A program made the position numbers and the translations under genes. Source: Tubiluchus corallicola (taxonomy: Eukaryota; Priapulida; Priapulimorpha; Priapulimorphida; Tubiluchidae). Taken from it: a stretch of 64,000 nucleotides of DNA. The notes below the pieces were generated by a model. It did not search any database, had not been told where the DNA came from, and worked only from the letters and a program-made list of their open reading frames with translations. The stretch spans positions 58,429 to 122,428 of the forward strand of contig JAQGDQ010000440.1 in assembly GCA_030141605.1 (NCBI GenBank), in the 5' to 3' direction. Positions within the stretch are counted from its first letter, which is position 1. Every line of letters begins with the position of its first letter. Below are positions 7,830-16,891 of the stretch, one piece after another.

Positions 7830-9975
7830 GTTGTGGTTTGACTCAAATAAAAGATAAGATATACCAGCACAGCCAAAAATATACCGTGCCAAAATGTTGT
7901 GGTTTGACTCAAATAAAAGATAAGATATACCATAATAATTATACTGGCACATTTGATATTAGTTGTGGTTTGACTCAAATAAAAGATAAGATATACCAAC
8001 GAATTTGAAAGGCAAGTAACTAATAATGTTGTGGTTTGACTCAAATAAAAGATAAGATATACCTAAAACTGCTGCCACCTGTGTAAGCTCAAGTTGTGGT
8101 TTGACTCAAATAAAAGATAAGATATACCAGTTGGCGACGGCGCAACACCTTCTAACCCGTTGTGGTTTGACTCAAATAAAAGATAAGATATACCCCCCAT
8201 TCCGAGTTCCAAAAAATTATGACTGTTGTGGTTTGACTCAAATAAAAGATAAGATATACCAAACAGCACCCAGAGTAATAGCCATAGAGAGTTGTGGTTT
8301 GACTCAAATAAAAGATAAGATATACCCCCGAAGTTATTCAAGATATTTTACAAGTTGTTGTGGTTTGACTCAAATAAAAGATAAGATATACCGTTTGGGG
8401 ATATAGGCAGAGCGACGGCGTCGTTGTGGTTTGACTCAAATAAAAGATAAGATATACCTATTATCATTACGAATATTTATAATTTCGTGTTGTGGTTTGA
8501 CTCAAATAAAAGATAAGATATACCTAAATTTTTATATGAAGTTAAACAAGAGCTGTTGTGGTTTGACTCAAATAAAAGATAAGATATACCGATTATTCTG
8601 CGCGGGGACGGGAATGCCCTGTTGTGGTTTGACTCAAATAAAAGATAAGATATACCTAATAATGAACGTTATAATGTTGATTGTTTGTTGTGGTTTGACT
8701 CAAATAAAAGATAAGATATACCTTTAGAAATTGCGAAGCAACAGGCTGAAATGTTGTGGTTTGACTCAAATAAAAGATAAGATATACCATTGAGTTCCGA
8801 ATTGTCGTCCGAATTGTTGTTGTGGTTTGACTCAAATAAAAGATAAGATATACCAGAACTTAAAGAAGCAATGAAGTCAATTGAGTTGTGGTTTGACTCA
8901 AATAAAAGATAAGATATACCGCTGAAATTTACGGCAATGCTGAAATTTACGTTGTGGTTTGACTCAAATAAAAGATAAGATATACCTTAAATATTCTGCA
9001 AAATGTTCATCAATTTGTTGTGGTTTGACTCAAATAAAAGATAAGATATACCTCAGGACAATACAGGGAGCTTAAGTTTTCAGTTGTGGTTTGACTCAAA
9101 TAAAAGATAAGATATACCAATGATTCTATCATTACAACAAATGCTGCGGTTGTGGTTTGACTCAAATAAAAGATAAGATATACCATGGGGTAGATATGGA
9201 GATGGCGGAAGAATGTTGTGGTTTGACTCAAATAAAAGATAAGATATACCTGGCGCACCCGAATTATATGCATTAATTATGTTGTGGTTTGACTCAAATA
9301 AAAGATAAGATATACCGGATGTATCATGGATAGATGAAAGAGGTATGTTGTGGTTTGACTCAAATAAAAGATAAGATATACCCCCCATTCCGAGTTCCAA
9401 AAAATTATGACTGTTGTGGTTTGACTCAAATAAAAGATAAGATATACCGAAAAATGATAACGGGCACATGATGCGATAGTTGTGGTTTGACTCAAATAAA
9501 AGATAAGATATACCATAGTTTTTGTTGATTATTATGCTCGGGGAGTTGTGGTTTGACTCAAATAAAAGATAAGATATACCGAAAGATATAGAAAAATATT
9601 CGAACAGCAGTTGTGGTTTGACTCAAATAAAAGATAAGATATACCAGATAGCACCAATAGTTGTATCGGGTTCTGGTTGTGGTTTGACTCAAATAAAAGA
9701 TAAGATATACCGGCAAAAACACCCCGCCCGATTGCACTACCGTTGTGGTTTGACTCAAATAAAAGATAAGATATACCTATTTTCCGTCACAACGTATTTG
9801 GCATTTGGTTGTGGTTTGACTCAAATAAAAGATAAGATATACCTTTTGTAGGGGTAAAATTGTAAAATCTGATGTTGTGGTTTGACTCAAATAAAAGATA
9901 AGATATACCTTTTGTTAAAACTTAACGTTGGGTTAATATGTTGTGGTTTGACTCAAATAAAAGATAAGATATACC
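7830..9975 (+). CRISPR. type II-C CRISPR array, 33 repeats, 32 spacers
   Basis: There are thirty-three apparently identical 36-bp repeats, beginning GTTGTGGTTTGACTC and ending AAGATATACC. They start at 7830, 7896, 7962, 8028, 8093, then every 66 bp to 9544-9610, and finally 9940. Spacers are 30 bp, except 29 bp for spacers 4 (8064-8092) and 27 (9581-9609). Spacers 6 (8195-8224) and 24 (9383-9412) are identical. The repeat's 5' half pairs with the tracrRNA anti-repeat, which fixes transcription as plus strand, leader on the cas2 side. Because 36+30 is divisible by three, the array gives long spurious reading frames on both strands. Spacer targets cannot be judged without searching phage and plasmid sequences. 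Confidence 0.98.
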
Positions 9976-10007
9976 GGCGTGTAACAAGGTGTAAGTTGTG
10001 GTTTACC
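9976..10007 (+). repeat. truncated terminal CRISPR repeat and partial spacer
   Basis: After the last full repeat come 19 bp of spacer-like sequence, then GTTGTGGTTTACC at 9995-10007. This equals the first ten and last three bases of the repeat with the middle 23 lost. It marks the old, trailer end of the array. Confidence 0.7.
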
Positions 10008-10058
10008 AAAGCAATGTTTATTGGGCTCTATCTATTGCTTCGCTTCACCCTGTTTTTT

Positions 10059-10838
10059 TTATATCTCTTTTTTACAATGAGGACAAACCTGTTTCTCTTT
10101 TTTGACTCTCTCCAAAAATCCGAAACTAATAATACCTGTAGGCAAAGCAACTATCCCTATACTCAATACAGCAATAATACCACTTATAAGCTTACCCCAA
10201 CCTGTAACAGGTGTTACATCTCCATAACCTATCGTAGTCAAAGTAATAACAGCCCACCAAAGCGTACTCAACACATTAGGGAAAACATCAGGCTGAGCCT
10301 CTCGCTCAACGTGATACATCAAAAATGAAGATAATGCCAATACAAATACAATAACAAACAGTATCGTTCCCAGCTCCGACCTTTTTGCCTTTACCACATC
10401 CCATATAACTATCATAGAACTATTGTATTTGTTCAGCTTTAAAAGCCTAAAAAGCCTTGAAAGTCTTAAAACCTCCAACGACTTTAAATTCATCCTAGTA
10501 AACAAGAACAAATAAAAAGGGAAAATGGCAAGTAAGTCTACAAGACCATAAAATGAAAATACAAACTTTAACACTGAGCGCAACCTGCTTTTCGAAGGAT
10601 GTGTCAAATCTGAAATATACAACCGAAGCAAATACTCAATAGAAAATATTACAGAAGCTATAATCTCAGATACAATAAAAAACCTGACAAGGGATTCATT
10701 ATCACTTTGCATCGTAAGAATAGCGATAGAAATAACATTGAAGAGAATAAGCCCAATAATAAAATAATCAACGTACAAATTATACTTAGAGCTGTGAGAA
10801 CCTTTTTCTAATAGTTTATATATTTTGTATTTTAACAT
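10059..10838 (-). CDS. voltage-gated-type potassium channel protein
   Basis: Inner-membrane K+ channel subunit, 259 residues. Six hydrophobic segments are visible (about 25-43, 50-75, 92-113, 120-137, 157-175 and 213-240) with a pore loop before the last. The selectivity filter is canonical: TTIGYGDVTP at 201-210. The fourth segment has basic residues every third position (R125, R128, R131, K134), the pattern of a voltage sensor. The C-terminus ends in a CPHCKKEI cysteine pair that may bind metal. The gene ends only ~50 bp from the CRISPR array. A decayed paralogue lies 1.1 kb away at 11935-12445. The physiological role is not evident from context. Confidence 0.9.
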   Translation of the reverse strand: MLKYKIYKLLEKGSHSSKYNLYVDYFIIGLILFNVISIAILTMQSDNESLVRFFIVSEIIASVIFSIEYLLRLYISDLTHPSKSRLRSVLKFVFSFYGLVDLLAIFPFYLFLFTRMNLKSLEVLRLSRLFRLLKLNKYNSSMIVIWDVVKAKRSELGTILFVIVFVLALSSFLMYHVEREAQPDVFPNVLSTLWWAVITLTTIGYGDVTPVTGWGKLISGIIAVLSIGIVALPTGIISFGFLERVKKEKQVCPHCKKEI

Positions 10839-10927
10839 TATATAATGTAAGTATAAAATTTCCGAAATACTACTGTTAACCAGGCATTTATATCAAAACT
10901 CAAACCTGCACCTCTTCACTAAAGCTT

Positions 10928-11797
10928 CTACTCAAAAATAATTGTCTTATTCTTAAACGTAAGAATCTTCCTTGTAATATGTTTCTGTACAGCATCCGAA
11001 AGCACTATCTTCTCTAAATCCCTACCCTTTTCAATCAACCTACTCACATCATTCTTATGCGATATATGAGCTATATCCTGCCCTATAATAGGCCCTGCGT
11101 CCAACTCATCTGTCACATAATGACTTGTTGCACCTATCAGTTTTACTCCTCGCTCGTGTGCAGCGTGATAAGGCTTTGCCCCTACAAACGCAGGCAGAAA
11201 CGAATGGTGTATATTGATTATTCTATTCGGATACCTACTTATTACTTTATTGGTAAGTATCTGCATATACCTTGCCAACACTATAAAATCTACTCTATAG
11301 CTTTCTAACAATTTTAAGATTTTTCCCTCCTGATCTTCCTTGTTTTCTTTTGTTATAGGAAAACAATGGTAATCTATATTGAATCGCTTAGCTACTTCCT
11401 CTAAATCAGGATGATTGCTCACTACGAGTGGAATCTCCACGCTCCACTCACAGTTTTTATAACGTGCCAACATATCATACAAGCAGTGAGACATCTTAGA
11501 TACAAAGACCGCCATACGCGAAGCATTTTCGGAGAAGTAAATACTACAGACCATTTTGTACTTAGCAGAAAACTCCGCATCAAAAACCTCCTCAATTTTT
11601 TCTTTGGATATACAAAACTCTTCCAACTCCCACTCCACCCTCATAAAAAAAGCCTTTTCTGGTATATCTACATGCTGGTCGAGATAAATGATATTACCCC
11701 CATTTTGATTAATAAAATCAGTAATAGAAGCAAGAATACCTTTCTGGTCGGGACAAGACAGTAACAAAATAGCCGTGCTCTTTTGCCTATTTACCAT
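10928..11797 (-). CDS. purU: formyltetrahydrofolate deformylase
   Basis: Hydrolyses 10-formyl-tetrahydrofolate to formate and tetrahydrofolate, balancing one-carbon pools and supplying formate. It has 289 residues, typical. An N-terminal ACT domain (about 8-85, SCPDQKGILASIT) is followed by a formyltransferase-fold catalytic domain (about 90-285). The catalytic triad is visible as N195 and H197 in INIHHSFLPAF and D233 in VTDELDAGPI. The ACT domain separates it from PurN, which is encoded at 26668-27237. It lies between the intact and the decayed channel genes, same strand. Confidence 0.95.
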   Translation of the reverse strand: MVNRQKSTAILLLSCPDQKGILASITDFINQNGGNIIYLDQHVDIPEKAFFMRVEWELEEFCISKEKIEEVFDAEFSAKYKMVCSIYFSENASRMAVFVSKMSHCLYDMLARYKNCEWSVEIPLVVSNHPDLEEVAKRFNIDYHCFPITKENKEDQEGKILKLLESYRVDFIVLARYMQILTNKVISRYPNRIINIHHSFLPAFVGAKPYHAAHERGVKLIGATSHYVTDELDAGPIIGQDIAHISHKNDVSRLIEKGRDLEKIVLSDAVQKHITRKILTFKNKTIIFE

Positions 11798-11934
11798 ACT
11801 CTTTAATTAATTTTTATAGTAATTCTCAAAACAACTATTCATTCATTTAATCCAGCTCTACTTCTAAATATATTAGGTAGTTACAGGCTAAATTGCTTTA
11901 TAAAGAACATAAGCTCACACTCTTGCAAAAAAAA

Positions 11935-12445
11935 TCAGACTGTACTATCCATCTCCTTTTTACATCGGGAGCAAACCTGCTGTTGCTTATTAAGCTTCCC
12001 CAAAAAACCCGCACTTATAATCCCTGTGGGTAACGCAATTATTCCAATGCCTAAAATAGCAATTATTCCCTTAATAAGTTTACCTGAGCTCGTTATTGGA
12101 ACCACATCAGTTCCTGCTTTTGTTAATGTTGTAAGAGACCACCACAATGAACTCAAAGTATTAGGGAAAGCTTCAGGCTGCACATCACTCTCTATATAAT
12201 AAATTAGAAATGACGCTACTACTATAATCAATAATACTAAGAACAAAGTCATTGCCAACTCTAATCTTTTTTCTTTTATCACCGTTGTTATAATATCCAC
12301 TGACCTACTATATCGTTCTAATTTCAAAACCCTTAGAAACCTTATCAATCTTAATATTCTCAGAAATTTTAAATCCACTTTTATAAGAAACGGAATATAA
12401 AAAGGCAAAATGGCAGCAAATCTACTACACCTACTCCCCACCTAC
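11935..12445 (-). pseudogene. decayed potassium channel gene, paralogue of 10059-10838
   Basis: The reading frame matches the last two thirds of the channel at 10059-10838, including the arginine-rich segment, the inner helix (GIIALPTGIISAGFL) and the terminal CSRCKKE pair. The first ~100 codons are absent. Near 12425-12440 the remaining VVDLL-like codons are in another frame, consistent with a one-base deletion, so the GTG at 12441 is not a natural start. The selectivity filter reads TKAGTDVVP where the intact paralogue has TTIGYGDVTP. The GYG signature is destroyed by substitution and loss of a codon. It is very unlikely to make a working K+ channel. Confidence 0.8.
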
Positions 12446-12571
12446 ACTACGCACCTCCACACCCTCAAACACACCTAAAAACGTAGTCTCACCTATCGCC
12501 TTGAACATATCTGCCATATCTTTCCCCCAAGCAATATCTCCTAAACTTGTTGAGCCGTTGTAAGCTGCTCT
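12431..12571 (-). pseudogene. 3' fragment of an unidentified gene fused to the channel remnant
   Basis: On the minus strand an open stretch of 46 codons (containing SLGDIAWGKDMADMF and ending in EVRSVGGE, stop at 12431-12433) reads like a real protein C-terminus. It has no credible start because an in-frame stop lies at 12572-12574. It abuts the truncated channel gene, which suggests that a deletion joined two unrelated genes. The protein family was not recognised. Confidence 0.35.
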
Positions 12572-12589
12572 TCACCGTGTGTCATCACA

Positions 12590-12626
12590 GTTATGATTTG
12601 ACTCAAAGCAAAAGACAAGATACACC
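12590..12626 (+). repeat. orphan degenerate CRISPR repeat
   Basis: A single copy of the array repeat, 37 bp, starting GTTATGATTTGACTC and ending AAGATACACC. It differs from the array consensus by about five transitions and one inserted base. It lies 2.6 kb beyond the array, on the same strand. No second repeat is visible one unit away. Confidence 0.75.
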
Positions 12627-12917
12627 CTTGCTACTTGTCGCCACGCGATCTGGAAAGATCATAAAATGAAACCTTCCCCAAATCGAAACAACTTTACCCA
12701 TACTGAAAATAGATACTGAAAATTTTCAGCCCACTCACTCAAGCAAAGCATGCAACAAAGAGCATCACAAAAACATCAGTAAAAAAACAACCCGATAAAA
12801 ACCGCCATTAAAAACTCTTAACTGAAAAACAGCGAAAAAAAGAACTGCCATTAAAGACTTGATCTTTTGGTTCTTTTGTGTCAAAACAAAAGAACTTAAA
12901 AAAAAACTTAATTAAAA
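12627..12917. other. non-coding gap with dispersed repeat fragments
   Basis: There is no gene. It contains a TGAAAATTTTCAG palindrome at about 12717-12731, followed by CACTCAC. The same motif occurs in the CRISPR leader. A second dispersed element occupies about 12850-12910, with a 9-bp hairpin GTTCTTTTG/CAAAAGAAC (12870-12878 with 12887-12895). The IS element begins at 12918. Confidence 0.5.
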
Positions 12918-14276
12918 ACAATAGTTCGTTAAACATTTACATAAATATCTGACAATCAATAAAATAAATGTTGAAAAAATTAGGATAATCCCCCTGATAA
13001 TCAGTATCTTAAAGTTGTTTTTGACCGACAATTTTAGACATGATTATCAAGGAAATATCAAGATATAAAGATCAGGTAAAAATGATTTTAAACCAAATGG
13101 AAGGAATAAATAAGTGGCAATTCGATTTTATGCTAGACATCTTCGGACTATTTCTTAGTATCAAAGGAAAGATGAACTTTTTTCAATTTGGTAGATATGG
13201 AAATCACTGTGAGCAACGTTATAGATATCAATTTGAAAAAGGGTTTGATTTTATGACTTTTAACAAAGAGTCGGTAATCCATTACGCAAGCAACCATCAA
13301 GCCATAGCCTTTGATCCAAGCTATATAAGCAAGTCAGGAAAGCATACATCTGGGGCTGGTTACTTTTGGTCAGGATGTGCCGGCAAAACAAAATGGGGCT
13401 TAGAGATTGCAGGAATAGCAGCCGTTGATATTGATAATCATACAGCTTTTCATTTAGAAGCTATTCAAACCCCTAATAATCTTGAAGCAGAAAGTCTGGT
13501 TGATCATTACGCAAATGTTTTGATTCAACGCAAGGACAATCTGTTATGTGTATCAAAATACGTTTTGGCAGATGCCTATTTTTCAAAGAATAAGTTTGTA
13601 ACCAAGCTTTGCGAAAATGGATTTGAAGTGATTAGTCGCCTGAGAGATGATGCTAACTTACAATACAAATTTTATGGTCAGCAAAAAGCTGGTAGAGGAA
13701 GACCTAGAAAATATGAAGGAAAGATTGACTTTGATAATTTAAAATCAAAATATTTTGAATGCTTTGAGCAAAACGAAAAATGCAAAATATACGGAGCAAC
13801 AGTTTATGCAAAATCATTAAAACGAGATGTTAATCTTGTTGTTGTTTTTACAAAAGGAACATCCCGAAAGTGGTCTCACAAGTTATACTTCTCTACTGAT
13901 TTGCAAATGAAAGCCGAGACGATTCTTGAATATTATCAAGCCAGATTCCAGATTGAGTTCATTTACAGAGATGCAAAACAATATACCGGATTGAAAGACT
14001 GTCAGGCAAGAAGTGAAAATAAATTACATTTTCATTTTAATGCGTCTCTTACTGCAGTCAATTTGGCCAAGATTAACCACTGGTTAGCTATACCAAAAAT
14101 CAATAGAAATGCTTTTTCTATGGCCGATATAAAAACAATGTATCACAATGAATTACTGCTAAATAGATTTTTTAGCGTGTTCGCGGTGAGACCAAACTTA
14201 ACCAAAAATAAATCCAAAATCAGAGAATTAATAACTTACGGCACTATCGCTGCATGATTATTTAACGAACTATTGT
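12918..14276 (+). mobile_element. IS4-family insertion sequence, apparently complete
   Basis: It is bounded by perfect 16-bp terminal inverted repeats: ACAATAGTTCGTTAAA at 12918-12933 and its complement at 14261-14276. The length is 1359 bp. Runs of four A flank both ends and may be a target duplication, but homopolymers make this uncertain. It encodes one intact transposase (13040-14257). It sits next to a dispersed repeat element in the decay zone behind the CRISPR array. Confidence 0.88.
13040..14257 (+). CDS. IS4-family DDE transposase
   Basis: Cut-and-paste transposase, 405 residues. The DDE acidic residues are plausibly D92 (AIAFDPSYIS), D178 (VLADAYFSK) and E306. The last is embedded in the IS4 signature Y-x2-R-x3-E-x6-K (Y299, R302, E306, K313). 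The frame is intact with no internal stops and ends four bases before the right inverted repeat. A basic GRGRPRKYEG loop near 218-227 may contact DNA. The family level is secure; the precise IS name is not assigned. Confidence 0.9.
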   Translation: MIIKEISRYKDQVKMILNQMEGINKWQFDFMLDIFGLFLSIKGKMNFFQFGRYGNHCEQRYRYQFEKGFDFMTFNKESVIHYASNHQAIAFDPSYISKSGKHTSGAGYFWSGCAGKTKWGLEIAGIAAVDIDNHTAFHLEAIQTPNNLEAESLVDHYANVLIQRKDNLLCVSKYVLADAYFSKNKFVTKLCENGFEVISRLRDDANLQYKFYGQQKAGRGRPRKYEGKIDFDNLKSKYFECFEQNEKCKIYGATVYAKSLKRDVNLVVVFTKGTSRKWSHKLYFSTDLQMKAETILEYYQARFQIEFIYRDAKQYTGLKDCQARSENKLHFHFNASLTAVNLAKINHWLAIPKINRNAFSMADIKTMYHNELLLNRFFSVFAVRPNLTKNKSKIRELITYGTIAA

Positions 14277-14501
14277 AAAAAGACAAACCTTACAAAACCT
14301 TGCTAACATATATTTTATATACCTTAGCGGTTTTTTTAAAGGCAAAAATCATACTTGAAAACAACAAAACCAAAACAAAGCACCCTGGGCTCAAAGTGAG
14401 GGGAAACCCGATAAGGAATCACCTCTTATCAGTATAAACAAAGGCTTTAAGGAGGACTTTGGCAAAAATGTTAATTTGCAAAACTCACACACTATCAAAC
14501 A

Positions 14502-16838
14502 ATGAAAAACAAAAATATACTTCTTACCCTCCCTTTTCTCCTTTACACATCTATCCTATTTGCAACCAACAACTACATAACAGGCACCATAAAAGACGCA
14601 GAAGGGAAACCCCTGGCATACTCCACCGTAGCCATATATAAAGACTCTCTCATCATAACGGGGGTATCTGCCAACAAAGATGGAATCTTTATCATAGAAA
14701 ACCTGGAAAAAGACAACTACACATTAGCAGTAAGCTTTGTGGGATATGAAACCGTAGAGCGCAATGTAAACCTGCAAACCTCTATTGATATCGGCGCAGT
14801 AGTTCTGAAAGAGAGCAGCACAACACTGGAGGATATAAAAGTGGTGGGAGAGCTAAAACTGGTAAGTAGCGACGCCTCAAAAACAACCTTTGAAGTAACT
14901 GAAGCCATAAAAAACAGATCAAAGGATGTCTACGACATACTTCAGAATATCCCAAACCTGACAGTCAATAACCTAAACAAAAGTATAGAGCTGGACGGGC
15001 AAAAAAACATCCTAATACTTATTAACGGGAGAAAAAGAGACAGCAATGACCTAAACAGCATAGACCAAAAAAAAATTGAAAAAATAGAGATAATGAACAA
15101 TCCGCCTGTCAGATACCTAAACGATGATATCTCTGCCGTGATCAACGTTATTGTAAAAAGAGACAAAGAGCACGGCTTCTCCGGCGGAGTAACGGGAGTT
15201 GCCGATCCAGGCCTGCTTGTTCAGAATCTCGGATTGCGACGCTTTACATATAACTATGGAGACGTAAGCCTCTACTCCAGCCTCTGGATAAACAACAACC
15301 CCAGACTAAGCATGGAAAGCGACATCACCAAAACATACCTCCAGGAAGATGGCTCCATTCGCAAAATAGAACGTAAACCCTTTGGTGAAAACATGGCCTA
15401 CTTTAACAGTACCTGGACAAACGCCGGATTGGACTTTTTCATAACTGATAAAAGCCTTTTGAATACGGAAGTTTCATTTTGGAGATCACAGGACAATCTC
15501 AAATTTAACCAGAAGGGCTTGGAGACAATAGACGGTAACACAATAAACACCTTTCACACCACCGACATATTGCACCAAAACTACAACAACTTATCCTATA
15601 AGCTGTACTACCAATACAGCAACACCAAAAAGGGTCAAACACTGGTGGTGGATGCCAACTACTCCGTATATGGAGACAATAGTGATAAAAAATTTGAAAC
15701 AGACACCCAGGGCGAAGTTGCCTCCATAGAACAACAACTGGAAAACGCAAAACAATCAGGTGTTCTACAGGTAGACTACAATCAGAAAATCAACAACCTC
15801 ATATCCATAGAAGCAGGAAACAGAAGCTACTACCAATACCTGGAAATGGAGGAGGAAAATGCAGCGAGAAAAAACAATCTAGACTACAGAGATTTTCAAA
15901 ACTACACCTACCTTGGGGTATCGGGAGAACTCCTGGACCGCTTTACATATCAGCTGGGAGCAGGATACGACTACTCCGGCACAACACTAGACACTGCAAC
16001 TTACACTTACCATAACTTCCTGCAAAGTGTAAACCTGCAATACAAACCGCACACAAACCACAATATAAATGCGGGATACTCAAAAAAGCGCAAAAACCCA
16101 TCTGTCAATAACATAAACCCATACGCACGCTACATAGACAGCACCTATATAGAGCAGGGAAACCCCGAAGTAACCCCATACTTTATCAACCAGCTTAAAC
16201 TTAGCTACTCCTTCTCCAAAGGGAAAATATATGTATCTCCTCAAACATCCTTCAACTTTATAGATGGTGTAATAGGAAAGCGGGGAAGCCTGGACGATGA
16301 TGGTGTGTATACAGCAACCTACGACAACATTGCCGAATACAGACAACTATACTCCTCACTAAATGTCAACCTCAAACTTTTTGAATGGTGGAACCTTAAA
16401 GTGGATGGCATTCTCAATTATGAAGAGTATGACGACCCTGTCAATAACCTGCACAACAGCTCCTCTTCGTGGGGAACAAATGCTCAAAGCACATGGATAT
16501 ATAATCAAAGCTTGAGCCTTACTTTTGAGTACCAGAAAAAAGTGAACAACGTAATGGCAAACGGATGGTCGACACAACCACAGGAAGTACACGTATGGCT
16601 AAACTGGAACATAAGTGACAACTGGAACACCACGGTAGGGGCAGCATATCTATTAGGCTATAAAGAAAAGGCCTACATCGAAGAGCCCAGCTATAAAGAA
16701 AAAAGAGAGACCACTATAAATGGGGTCCCGCTGATATTATGCATAATCAACTACAGGTTTAACATAGGAAAACAGGGAAAAAGAATAGAGCGTAAAATAG
16801 ACAACCAGGAGGAGCAAAAAACAGGTGGGGGATTTTAA
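14502..16838 (+). CDS. outer-membrane beta-barrel receptor with carboxypeptidase-regulatory-like domain
   Basis: Probable outer-membrane beta-barrel protein of the TonB-dependent-receptor-like class, 778 residues. It starts with a signal peptide (MKNKNILLTLPFLLYTSILF, cut near residue 21). A CarboxypepD_reg-like beta-sandwich follows at about 24-110 (ITGTIKDAEGKPLAYSTVAI). A plug-like segment occupies about 115-220 (DVYDILQNIPNLTV, ILILINGR, IEIMNNPP). The rest is a long barrel rich in aromatic residues ending in a C-terminal strand (IINYRFNIGK). It is shorter than SusC proteins and lacks their TonB-linked signature, resembling the Bacteroidota outer-membrane beta-barrel family 3. No partner gene is adjacent, so the substrate is unknown. 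A fragment of the dispersed element lies just upstream. Confidence 0.85.
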   Translation: MKNKNILLTLPFLLYTSILFATNNYITGTIKDAEGKPLAYSTVAIYKDSLIITGVSANKDGIFIIENLEKDNYTLAVSFVGYETVERNVNLQTSIDIGAVVLKESSTTLEDIKVVGELKLVSSDASKTTFEVTEAIKNRSKDVYDILQNIPNLTVNNLNKSIELDGQKNILILINGRKRDSNDLNSIDQKKIEKIEIMNNPPVRYLNDDISAVINVIVKRDKEHGFSGGVTGVADPGLLVQNLGLRRFTYNYGDVSLYSSLWINNNPRLSMESDITKTYLQEDGSIRKIERKPFGENMAYFNSTWTNAGLDFFITDKSLLNTEVSFWRSQDNLKFNQKGLETIDGNTINTFHTTDILHQNYNNLSYKLYYQYSNTKKGQTLVVDANYSVYGDNSDKKFETDTQGEVASIEQQLENAKQSGVLQVDYNQKINNLISIEAGNRSYYQYLEMEEENAARKNNLDYRDFQNYTYLGVSGELLDRFTYQLGAGYDYSGTTLDTATYTYHNFLQSVNLQYKPHTNHNINAGYSKKRKNPSVNNINPYARYIDSTYIEQGNPEVTPYFINQLKLSYSFSKGKIYVSPQTSFNFIDGVIGKRGSLDDDGVYTATYDNIAEYRQLYSSLNVNLKLFEWWNLKVDGILNYEEYDDPVNNLHNSSSSWGTNAQSTWIYNQSLSLTFEYQKKVNNVMANGWSTQPQEVHVWLNWNISDNWNTTVGAAYLLGYKEKAYIEEPSYKEKRETTINGVPLILCIINYRFNIGKQGKRIERKIDNQEEQKTGGGF

Positions 16839-16891
16839 AAAAACACAACCCCTCTCTTCTTCATCCCGGAAATCTTGCAAAACGAAAACAT

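Noticed and set aside
8921-8950. Spacer 17 contains a 12-bp direct repeat (GCTGAAATTTAC)
   Set aside because: It probably just reflects a repetitive protospacer; there is no sign of repeat-like function.
10010-10058. Possible terminator at the array trailer (AAGCAAT/ATTGCTT stem, later T run)
   Set aside because: The 7-bp AT-rich stem has an 18-base loop and the T run is ~14 bases away, so it is too weak to call.
7719-10328. Many reading frames of 60-150 codons across the CRISPR array on both strands
   Set aside because: Repeat plus spacer is 66 bp, divisible by three, so the same repeat-derived peptide recurs in frame. They are artefacts of the array.
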